From assembly GCA_963830175.1 (NCBI GenBank), contig CAWHKV010000009.1, positions 310,001 to 374,000 on the forward strand: 64,000 bases of DNA. Direction: 5' to 3'. The position numbers were made by a program, and so were the translations under genes. This document shows positions 53,961 to 63,100 of this stretch, one piece after another. The notes under the pieces were generated by a model. The model was not told where the DNA came from, made no database searches, and saw nothing but the letters and a program-made list of their open reading frames with translations. The first letter of the stretch is position 1, and every line of letters starts with the position of its first letter. Source of the stretch: JBBRBB01 sp963830175 (GTDB lineage Bacteria > Bacteroidota > Bacteroidia > Chitinophagales > Chitinophagaceae).

Positions 53961-54251
53961 ATGGTACAGAAAACATATTTTAAGACTAAGAATTATTGTA
54001 AGGTGAAATTCTCACTTACTCCAGATAATGCTGAAACAGTTGAAATACTTGGATTGAACAGTGATTGGGAAAATTCAATTGTAATGAGCAAGAAAAAAGA
54101 CGGAACTTTTACATGCGATGTATCTCTTCCTAAAGATACCCAGCACGAATTTAAATACCTTGTAGACGAAAATACCTGGATAAACGAGCCTGAAGCTGAT
54201 AGCCAAAACCCAAATGAGTTTGGCAGCATTAACAGCGTTATCGTTATATAA
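53961..54251 (+). CDS. CBM48/isoamylase N-terminal-like E-set protein
   Basis: A 96-aa single domain of the early-set (CBM48, AMPK glycogen-binding) type: VKFSLTPDNAETVEILGLNSDWENS, then DGTFTCDVSLPKDTQHEFKYLVDENTWINEPEA. Such lone domains are common in Bacteroidota; binding to alpha-glucan is expected by family but is not shown. I start it at the ATG at 53961; the open frame to 53874 adds a stretch that looks non-coding. Confidence 0.8.
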   Translation: MVQKTYFKTKNYCKVKFSLTPDNAETVEILGLNSDWENSIVMSKKKDGTFTCDVSLPKDTQHEFKYLVDENTWINEPEADSQNPNEFGSINSVIVI

Positions 54252-54327
54252 TTTTTATTACTTTATTGTGGATAAGCATTTATTGGCGGGCAAGGTGAAA
54301 ACTATGCCTGCCGGTAATTGTCAGCAA

Positions 54328-54555
54328 CTAATTCCAGCAGGGAGGCTCTTCATATTTTGTCCAAGGCTGTGGAGGCTTATGTGTATTGCAGTTGCATGAT
54401 GCATCATTTTTCATGCTGTCCTCTATTTCACCATGCATTTGGTGCGTGATAACGTCTTTTAAGTTCCTCAGGTCAAAATAATTGTTGCATGTAGGGCATA
54501 ACTTGAAAAACCTTTTTAGGCTGTGGGGTTGTTTGTTAAAATCTTGCAGGTTCAT
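54328..54555 (-). CDS. Small zinc-ribbon-like protein, unknown
   Basis: A 75-aa frame in an otherwise empty gap. It carries LCPTCNNYFDLRNLKDVITHQMHG (about 19-42), with CxxC and two histidines, a plausible zinc-binding site. Two more cysteines follow in SCNCNTHK. It has an ATG start and no overlap with another gene. The cysteine pattern looks selected and not random, but I cannot name a family. Confidence 0.5.
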   Translation of the reverse strand: MNLQDFNKQPHSLKRFFKLCPTCNNYFDLRNLKDVITHQMHGEIEDSMKNDASCNCNTHKPPQPWTKYEEPPCWN

Positions 54556-54777
54556 AGAAATTAGTTTTATAAGGTTTTTTACCCACAGCGTTTCATTTTA
54601 AAACTTGTTTAAAATGCAGCTAAACATTATCCGAAATTCGAGGGAAGTAACTGGATCTATTTAATCACGCTGAGGAATAATGGATTCTTCTGTTATAAAT
54701 GTAAAAGCCCCATAATCAATTCTTATATTCTTCAAGGTTTAAGAATGTACACATCAGACAGTTTTTACAAAAAAACT

Positions 54778-56802
54778 TTATCTGATTAAAACCGTAGTAC
54801 CCTTAAGGTTATAGTGTTTCCCAGTATCTGTGTTTGTATAATCAAGCATCCAAACATATGTGCCCGAGGGTTGGGGAAACCCTTTAATTTTTCCATCCCA
54901 CTTCTTTGTCCAGTCTTTAGTTTCAAATATCAGCTGGCCAAAACGGTTAAAGATTTTGAACGTAAGATTGGTTGCCTTGTATGCATTAACCGGGTACAGG
55001 TAATCATTTAATCCATCTCCATTTGGGGTAAATGCTGTTGGCACAGCAATATAACAGGTATATAAAACTTTTATCCTGAACGTTGCTGTATCATAACAAC
55101 CCAAATTGTTTTGAGTGATTAAGGTTACCGGGTATATGACACCTTCTCTCGTGGGTGCAGGAGGATAATTTTTTGGAGGAGGATTTTGTTCGTTGCTGCC
55201 TGTGCCATCGCCAAATAGCCAGTTATATGATATGATTTTTCCTTTGCTGCCATCTGTAAATAAAGCAGCATCTTCAGGGCATAATTCACCCGAAGGCGAT
55301 AATGTATAAGCTGCCACCAGCTCATTATCCAGTATAATATCTACAAAAGATGAATCTGTACAAACGCCATTGCTGGTTAGTAAACTAACCCTTTTGTTTC
55401 CGTAAGTATAAAACAGGAACAGGGAATCCTGTGCCCTGCTTGAGCCGTCTGAATCAAAGGTCCACTGCCAACTGTTTACGCCATTGCGCCCGTCATGTGC
55501 ATAGGTAAGCGTATCTGAAGTACAACCAAGACCAACATAATAATTAAAGACTGCAGAAACTGTATCTGCCGTAGTGAATGATAACGACTGCCCGGCTGCA
55601 CTTTCCTGCCCGCAATCATCCAATAAACTATTTCCATCTACGCCTGTAGCAAGGGTCAAAGTAAAATTCCCTGAAGTTTCGATGGGCTTGGTGAACCAAA
55701 CTTTTATAATATTTGAAGAACCATTGGTACAATTACCTGATGCACCTTTTATGGTTACGGGCAATGAGCCTGCCATTTTAAAATCACTTCCGTCAGATGC
55801 AATGGAATTACACCTTATATTATTTCTGAAAACAAGGTATAGTGTATCAGGGGCGCATCCTACAGGCATCATACTATCCATTGGGGTAGGTTGTAAGGCG
55901 AATACAGTAAAGGGAACATTTTGGCCAACAGTAATAGCTGAACCACAATTATCAAGCAAGGTGTTACCATCAGCGCCATTATTCATCACAAGAGAATAAT
56001 CTCCCGGAGGCAGGGGTGTGTCTAATACAATTAATACAGAATCCATGTCAAAACCTGTATTACATCCAAAACCAGAAACAGATTTTATAGAAGAGGTAGT
56101 ACCCGGCAAAATGGAAAAGTCGCTTCCATCTTTTGCGAGACTGGCACATTTCATTCTTTTATTAAGTTTCAAAACTATTACAGACCCATCGCAACTTGCA
56201 TTTGCAGAGGTAATGTCTGGTGCTACAGGATCTGTTATGCTTGCTGTGCCCCCTTCAAAGGATAATTTATAACCGTTCGGCGCATCCGTAAAATGGCTAA
56301 CAAGCAATAAATAACTGCGACCTTGCTGAATGGCTGGCATGCTGCTGAAATTGGGATATCCAAAGCCTGCACAGTTAACCAGTGATTGCCCGCTGATTGA
56401 TGCACCTGTTTTACCTGAGTTACCCGACCAGTTGCAGGCAACGAAAAGTGTTCCATCAGAATAAACATCATCCGGGTTTCGGCCTGTAACATCAAACAAC
56501 TGCCAGTCATAATCATCACCCGCATTATCGGGTGTAATAACGAACCCAAGGCTGCCAGAAGTAAAACAGGTGAACTTATACCAGAAAGGATTTTTATCGG
56601 TTAGAAAGTCAATGCCCGCTACCCCGTTACAGGGCCCAGGAAGGGTTCGCGTTCCACAATAAGGAACTGTTGACTGGCTGAAAACGGAAGTGCCGCACAC
56701 AGGAAATGCCGTGGAAGGATTTTGACCTAAAGCCGTGCATGTTTGAGCAATAAGTTTTTGAAAGGGAAGTAATAGCAATAGAATATAGAATACCTGGCGC
56801 AT
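54778..56802 (-). CDS. Secreted PKD-domain protein with T9SS type B (gliding-associated) C-terminal domain
   Basis: A 674-aa surface or secreted protein. Signal peptide at 1-19, then a beta-rich region with two similar repeats (SDFSILPGTTSSI and SDFKMAGSLPVTI, each followed by GADGNSLLDDCG-like text), a PKD domain (about 500-570, WLFGDGTGSNEQNPP), and the type B sorting domain from VPTAFTPNGDGLNDYLYP to the end. Export by T9SS is expected. Ligand unknown. It is on its own between two intergenic gaps. Confidence 0.9.
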   Translation of the reverse strand: MRQVFYILLLLLPFQKLIAQTCTALGQNPSTAFPVCGTSVFSQSTVPYCGTRTLPGPCNGVAGIDFLTDKNPFWYKFTCFTSGSLGFVITPDNAGDDYDWQLFDVTGRNPDDVYSDGTLFVACNWSGNSGKTGASISGQSLVNCAGFGYPNFSSMPAIQQGRSYLLLVSHFTDAPNGYKLSFEGGTASITDPVAPDITSANASCDGSVIVLKLNKRMKCASLAKDGSDFSILPGTTSSIKSVSGFGCNTGFDMDSVLIVLDTPLPPGDYSLVMNNGADGNTLLDNCGSAITVGQNVPFTVFALQPTPMDSMMPVGCAPDTLYLVFRNNIRCNSIASDGSDFKMAGSLPVTIKGASGNCTNGSSNIIKVWFTKPIETSGNFTLTLATGVDGNSLLDDCGQESAAGQSLSFTTADTVSAVFNYYVGLGCTSDTLTYAHDGRNGVNSWQWTFDSDGSSRAQDSLFLFYTYGNKRVSLLTSNGVCTDSSFVDIILDNELVAAYTLSPSGELCPEDAALFTDGSKGKIISYNWLFGDGTGSNEQNPPPKNYPPAPTREGVIYPVTLITQNNLGCYDTATFRIKVLYTCYIAVPTAFTPNGDGLNDYLYPVNAYKATNLTFKIFNRFGQLIFETKDWTKKWDGKIKGFPQPSGTYVWMLDYTNTDTGKHYNLKGTTVLIR

Positions 56803-56873
56803 TGTGCATTAAAGGTAATGCGCAAGCAATATTCGTTGCATGCAAGAATAAAATTTAAAGGAAGTATAGCTAA

Positions 56874-57887
56874 TTACCTGGAGTTGCTTTTGGGGAACAT
56901 TACCTTACCGGGTTCTTTCATTAAAGCAGCTATGGATTTTTTTATTAGGCTGGACCGAACGGCGCCAGCTTTTTTAGGGTGAACCAGGTAAATAAGCAAC
57001 ACTTCGATCCAGGTATTCTCATGCACGCGAATGTTTATAAAAGGATATTCTTTTATCTCAAGTTCATCAACAGGGGTTTCTTTAATGTAGGCCCTCATTT
57101 GCTCTATTCTTTCTTCCATCTTTTCTCCCAGTTCTGCCTTAGCTACTTCGCGAATTGTTTTTTCAATAAAATCAAAATCGCTTTCATATGCTACGAAGAA
57201 GGGAATTTCATTCCATATGTATGGAAATTTTTTCCATGAATAATTATATACACCATTTTGCCAAACATAACTGTTTGGAAACCGGATTAACCTTCCACTT
57301 GGCAGGTCATTGGTCATGTAGCTTCCTGCAAACTCCCAAAGGGTGGTATCGAGGTAACTTATTTCAACAACATCTCCTGTAAAAGTATCTACCTGAATAC
57401 GGTCTCCCACCTTGTATGGTGCGCGTATTACAATGTAGAACCAACCAATGAGAGACGAAATAGGACCCTGTAACGCGAAACCAAGTATCAAAGAAATCAG
57501 CCCAAGCGAAACAGCTGCTGTATACCAGTTTTCGTTTAGAAATGTAATTGCAATGAATGCAATAATAATTACACTTAGCAGCCGTATTAACCTGATGAAG
57601 TTGTATTGAATTCCTTTTGTTTGTACACGGTTAACTACAATTCGTTCAGCGAACTTCGAAAGAATTAAAACTACAAAACTAAAAAATGAGGCAAGAGAAA
57701 GACGTAAACCAATATCCCTGTACTGCCCAAAGACCTCGAAATATTGAAAGCGTAAAAAATAATATATCGCGAGTGAGCTTAAGCCGAGAATAATGTAGGT
57801 GCCAATAAAAAGTTTGTGTTTTGTAAACGCCGGGCTTTTTACTTCAACCACCGTTTTAATAACATCCCTGGAATTTTGTATATCCAT
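56874..57887 (-). CDS. MscS-family mechanosensitive channel
   Basis: A 337-aa small-conductance mechanosensitive channel. Four N-terminal helices are followed by the pore helix and the MscS signature at about 128-165: LGLISLILGFALQGPISSLIGW then APYKVGDRIQVD, with the cytoplasmic beta domain after it. It protects cells on osmotic down-shock. It lies 12 bases after the TamA-like gene on the same strand, so it is the last gene of a tamB-tamA-mscS operon. Confidence 0.92.
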   Translation of the reverse strand: MDIQNSRDVIKTVVEVKSPAFTKHKLFIGTYIILGLSSLAIYYFLRFQYFEVFGQYRDIGLRLSLASFFSFVVLILSKFAERIVVNRVQTKGIQYNFIRLIRLLSVIIIAFIAITFLNENWYTAAVSLGLISLILGFALQGPISSLIGWFYIVIRAPYKVGDRIQVDTFTGDVVEISYLDTTLWEFAGSYMTNDLPSGRLIRFPNSYVWQNGVYNYSWKKFPYIWNEIPFFVAYESDFDFIEKTIREVAKAELGEKMEERIEQMRAYIKETPVDELEIKEYPFINIRVHENTWIEVLLIYLVHPKKAGAVRSSLIKKSIAALMKEPGKVMFPKSNSR

Positions 57888-57899
57888 AATCTAAAAGGT

Positions 57900-60188
57900 T
57901 TAGAACGGATAACCAATGGCAAGATTTATCACTAAGTTTTCGCGTCTCCAGTCTTTGTCGCCCAGGTTAATTTTATTAAATACCCATCGTTCTCCCTCGG
58001 GCAGGTATGGCTTACGAACGGGAACAGCCAGGTCTATACGAAGTATAAGGATACTAATGTCTATTCTTAATCCAAGCCCTGCACCCACTGCAAGTTCATT
58101 GGGCCAGTTGCCGGAAAATTTTGCTCCCGGTCTTGTTGAATCTTCACGGAGGGTCCACACGTTTCCTGCATCGACAAACATTGCCCAGCGGAAAATGGAA
58201 TTGAAGGCTCCGCGGTATTCTGCATTAGCTTCAATTTTTATATCACCTGGTTGTTCGGGAATGAAGGTGGTCGGATTACCTGCATAAAAAGAGCCGGGTC
58301 CTAATGACCTCGCCCTAAAGGCGCGAATATCATTTGTACCGCCGGCAAAAAATTCTTTAATAAAAGGCATGGTTTCACTGTTACCATATGCATAGCCTAA
58401 GCCGGTCCACACCCTGCTTGCAAAAGAGGTAAGCCTTGTGAGGCGCAGGTAATGCCTTAACTCAGCCTCTGTACGCACATACTGCGCAAATGGTACATTA
58501 AATAAGCCTTTTACATTATTATTGGCAGCGCTGGCACCACTTACTAAACCCATAATATTCCCAGATAAATCTAAGTTGCCATTCACATAAAAATTATGGC
58601 GCTTGGCATTTGGTTTAGCCAGTGTATTCAGGTTAAAATTATAATTAGAACCTATGATAAATTGCCGTTCAATACTGCGGCTTAAAGTGAGATTGGTATC
58701 TAATTGTACCTGGAAAGCAGAATCTATTTTAGACGGTTGCACCAGGCTTATGGCAATAGGGTTTAATTGATGCTCTGTTTTAATGCTTCCCTTCCATTGC
58801 CAGCCATAACTGGTTTTAAAAGAATTAAGCGTATATAATGTATCACTGTTATACAATTCATAACCCAAATTAATTCTTGTTTTGGGTACAAAGTCACTGT
58901 TGGTTTTTATGGGTGCTCTTGGCGCGTACAGGTTAAGATCGCCACCCATGCGAAGCGTACGAGCATTTCTGGCTGAAGAAAATTGTTGTTCTAGGCCTGC
59001 ATAAGCCCCAATGGTAAATAACTCAGCTCCTTTTAAAAAGTTACGGTTACGCCAGCTAACAGAAAACTCTGTACCGGTTGCATTGTTTGATTTTGTTAAT
59101 CCGGATACTTCTGCGCGAATAGATTTTTTTTCAGTTGGTGTTAAATAATAAAAGGCATTGAGTTTATTGCCGCGAACACTGTCCGCATCTTCAAAACGAA
59201 CCTTTACAAATTTGTATACACCCAGGGTAACTAGCCGGTTAAGTGAAAGGTTATGCTTATCCCTGTTATATAAGTCACCGGGTTTAACCACAATGGTTCG
59301 ACTGAAAATTTTATCATTAAACTTATCATTAGGATCAACAATAGTTAACCCCTTTTCCTGACTTATTTTTTCGTAAGAAATGGATGTGTCTGATTGAATA
59401 TCATAATCAGCATATACCACCACATCATTTATACGGTACACTTTTTTTGCAGAAGGGGGGGTTTCCGGCTTCAGGTGAAGATCCATATCAACCTTTTGCC
59501 TGCCGACAGTTGAGTCCACATCCAGAATTAAATAATCCGGATCAAAATAAAAATATCCACGTTGTTTTAATCTTGCATTTATACGCTCACGCTCTGCCTT
59601 TATACGGTCAAGATCAAAGGGGCGGCCCGGTTTTAATAACGTTCGTTGCTGAGTTTTACTTATGGCTTTATTAATACCATAATTAGAATCTGGAGGAAAG
59701 GTTACATTTCTAATTCGGTACCGCCCATACAAATGAGCAGTATATTCTGCTGTAAGTTTTTGATGTTTAACAAAGGTGTCTAAAGTAACCGTATCATGAA
59801 AGTACCCGTTGTTTTCCAGCCTGTTTTGCAATACGCTGCTGTTCTTCTGCAACTCTGTATAAGTCGCAATTACGGGTGGCTCACCAAACTTATACTTCAT
59901 CCAATATTTAAGCCCTTTACCGGTTGGTGTACCTGCTGCATTGTATGCCCAAAGCTTTACCCGCATACCTAATATTTTTGAATTTGGTACAGGACGCACT
60001 AATTTTTCAAGCTCAGCTTCCAGGCTGTTCTTTTGTTGTTTGGGTAACTTTTTGGTTGATTCGAATTTTATTTTGGAGCCTACATACAGGTTTTGATTAT
60101 CTGCGAGGTATTTGGTATTACTGCAAGACGAAAGCAATAAAATAATAATTGCTAAAACGAATAATATATATGTATTCTTTACCTGCAT
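57900..60188 (-). CDS. TamA-like Omp85-family outer-membrane protein
   Basis: A 762-aa outer-membrane assembly protein. It is unusual for an Omp85 protein in having a lipoprotein signal (LLLLSSC, C22), which is common among Bacteroidota TamA homologues. POTRA-type domains (about 90-370) include YRIRNVTFPPD and PGDLYNRDKHNLSLNRL. The beta-barrel follows from about 380, with the L6 motif GGTNDIRAFRARSLGPG. It ends in LVINLAIGYPF, a typical barrel end. It pairs with the TamB gene 5 bases upstream. Confidence 0.9.
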   Translation of the reverse strand: MQVKNTYILFVLAIIILLLSSCSNTKYLADNQNLYVGSKIKFESTKKLPKQQKNSLEAELEKLVRPVPNSKILGMRVKLWAYNAAGTPTGKGLKYWMKYKFGEPPVIATYTELQKNSSVLQNRLENNGYFHDTVTLDTFVKHQKLTAEYTAHLYGRYRIRNVTFPPDSNYGINKAISKTQQRTLLKPGRPFDLDRIKAERERINARLKQRGYFYFDPDYLILDVDSTVGRQKVDMDLHLKPETPPSAKKVYRINDVVVYADYDIQSDTSISYEKISQEKGLTIVDPNDKFNDKIFSRTIVVKPGDLYNRDKHNLSLNRLVTLGVYKFVKVRFEDADSVRGNKLNAFYYLTPTEKKSIRAEVSGLTKSNNATGTEFSVSWRNRNFLKGAELFTIGAYAGLEQQFSSARNARTLRMGGDLNLYAPRAPIKTNSDFVPKTRINLGYELYNSDTLYTLNSFKTSYGWQWKGSIKTEHQLNPIAISLVQPSKIDSAFQVQLDTNLTLSRSIERQFIIGSNYNFNLNTLAKPNAKRHNFYVNGNLDLSGNIMGLVSGASAANNNVKGLFNVPFAQYVRTEAELRHYLRLTRLTSFASRVWTGLGYAYGNSETMPFIKEFFAGGTNDIRAFRARSLGPGSFYAGNPTTFIPEQPGDIKIEANAEYRGAFNSIFRWAMFVDAGNVWTLREDSTRPGAKFSGNWPNELAVGAGLGLRIDISILILRIDLAVPVRKPYLPEGERWVFNKINLGDKDWRRENLVINLAIGYPF

Positions 60189-60192
60189 ATAA

Positions 60193-63100
60193 TCAATTGC
60201 TTGTAGGTGCCGGTGTTTTTTTTGATTCTTTAACTGCTTTTCTTGCTTTACGATTTTCTTTACGACTTGATATGAGTTCCGCGAATTTGTTATAGTCCAT
60301 TGTAAGTATAAAGCTTACCCCGGTTTCAATTACCTGCCCTTCCACTATCTGTTCATATTGATTTTTTCGGTACACCCGCACCATGTATCTTCCATCTTTG
60401 CTTAACTGGTAATCTACTGAAACATCACCTGCCAGGTTCGATGACTGCTGCCCTGCAGCCGGTGCGCCTTCGAGTTCAAAATTGCTTCCAACATTTACGC
60501 GCAGCCTGTCATTCAATAATTTTTTGGATAAACCAACATTCAGGTCGGTCCGGTTTTGGGCAACCCCTGTCGAATAATCGGTTCCGGAAGTGAGGTCAAA
60601 ATTAATATCCACCCCTTGTATTAAGCTGCCGGCCAGTTGGTTTAACTGATCAGTAAGAATGCGGCTGGCACTTTGCCGGGCAATATCAGAGCCTGTTGTT
60701 CCACCAGATTCACTCTGGAAGGGATTCTCCTGCACAAAACGATTCAATAATAATAGTGCAAAAACCTGTTTATTCAGTTCAGACTGGTCGGCACGAACCT
60801 GTTGCAGTTTGGTATCAACATCAGGCCATTGCGAAAGTTCATTTTCGGGTAAACCAATATCGAAAGTGATAATAGGTTTCAAAAGTTCTCCATTCATTTT
60901 AAGATAAACTTCAAATGGAAGTCTTTCTTTAAACCTGGTAAGTTCTGCCTGTGATCTGCCGGATAGCTGGCTGCCTACCAGATCTATGGGTGCTGTTTTC
61001 ACATAATATATGGCGGTGATATCAACTTGTGCCGAGGTGGGATCGCCTGTCCATGTTATTGTGCTTCCACGTTGTATCTCAAATTTTCTTTTCAGCAGGC
61101 TTAGCGAAACCTGGTAAGAACCTTGCGTTAAAACGTAATTCCCGGTTAGGCTAACCTTTCCGCTTTTATCAATACCCCCGGCAAGATCTGCATTACCCTG
61201 CACGGTAAGTGCATCGCCATTTCTTTCATCTATAAGTAAAGTAAATTTTGCAGTGCTGTCTGTTTCAATTGTGGCTGTAACATCAATACCTTTTACACTG
61301 GATTGATTGGTTAATGAATCGAGGTAAGTTTGTTCTTCTTCGCGGCTACGTACAGGATGATCCGCATCTACAAAATTTACAATTCCTTTTCTGTCTATAA
61401 TCTCCGGGTCTCCTGTAACAGGGAAAATAAGACTGAAGTCTGTTTCTCCATTTACCCTGATGTTTGCATCGGCTACAGGTGCATCCATATCGCCGGTAAG
61501 TTTTATGGAAGCATCAATGTTTAGTTTTCCATAAAAAATCTGGTTGCTTGCTTTGGCAACATTTACCAGTCTAAAATTATCAGCCTCAAAATCTATATCA
61601 TATCTGAATTGCTGGTAATCTTTTGTATAAACATTTCCTGAAACAACGGCCTCATTTCCGGCAGAATCAACAAGGGTAAAATTATTTAGAACAATACCGC
61701 TTTGAGTAAAATCGAAATTGCCATTTTTTATACTGAATTTTTCACCCAGCATGGTAGGAACAATAGATGTATTGATGAAATTAAAATCACCTGTAACCTT
61801 CGGATCATCCAGTGTTCCTTTAATATTTATATCTGCCTGTGCCGAACCATCTATGCTGGTAATTTGGCCTGCAGAAAATGGAATTACGCTTTTTAAGTTA
61901 AGTGCATTCACCTTTACCAAAAAATCCATCCGTCCCTCGCCGGTATAATATAAACCGGTAAGTTTTACATCGTTTCCATTACCAAGTAATGCGATATCTG
62001 CTGCAAAAGCATTTGCCTGCCGGTTATTTACTTTAATAGTTGCATTGCCTAATGTGTCTGTTTTGTAAGTGAGATCTTTGATGTTAAGATCAGCAGTAAA
62101 AACAGGATTGGTTATAGCATCAGTAACCAAGGCCGTACCATTAATTTCACCACCTGCAAGTAAAGAATCCTGGTTGGCAATTTTAGTTAATGTGGAAATT
62201 TCAAAATTGTTGAAGTCTATTTTAATAGGCGCTTTCGTATTAGGTGAAGTGCTGTTTATAAATAATGACTGCCCATTTTGACTGATGGAAAGATTATTCA
62301 CCAAAAGTCCTGTTGAATCATACTGAATATAATTTTCGGGAGACACTATCCAGGGCGAATAATTTAGTAAAAGATCGCCCGGTTTAATTTTAACCTGTAT
62401 ACCGTTTAGCACCTGGTTGAGTAAAATACCCAGCTGGTATTGCGCTGTATTTTTTTTATCAAAAATGCGAAGGTTGGCGTCTACCTGGTTATTAGCAATA
62501 TCCCCGTTTAAAAGTGTTCTGTTTAATTGTAATGAGCTTGTTTTTACCTGTTGCAATGCAAGGTTGTAACCTAACTTATCTGCGTTGGTTTCTGCAAAGA
62601 GATTTATACTATCCAGTTGTGTTCCATCAAACATTAATTGCTTTTGCCTGTAAACAATCGATAAATAATCTGAGGCAGAATTATACCTTGCATTAATGAC
62701 AGCAGAGTCACTGCCTTTTAGAGCCGGCATAAATTGTAAAACCATTGGTGATGATGGAAAAAATACTGCATCTACAGTAAAGTTTTGCGGTGTAAAAGGT
62801 GCAGGTTTGTAGTTTGGAATTGCATAATATTTATTAATGGTTTGCTGTAAAGCAGCTGCCATCTCTGTTAATTTATACTGCCCCGAAACCGTGGCATACA
62901 GGGCATTTGAACGCAGGGTTATTAATTTATTTTCTGGTGTTCCAGATGCGTTGATTGTTATAGAATCTGTTTCAATAGATTGGGTTGGGGTGCTGACAGT
63001 AATGTGGTCTATAAAAATATTTCCTGCAAGATCATCCGGGTCTGCATTTATAAGATTCACCTGCATTTGTCCTTTTAAGCCAATGGTATCAGGCATAAGC

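Noticed and set aside
54267..54275. A perfect DnaA-box-like 9-mer (TGTGGATAA)
   Set aside because: It is single. A 9-base match is expected about once in two such windows by chance, and no cluster or origin-type genes accompany it.
54285..54312. Hairpin GGCGGGCA/TGCCTGCC after the CBM48-like gene
   Set aside because: The stem is good but no T-run follows on either strand, so I do not call a terminator.
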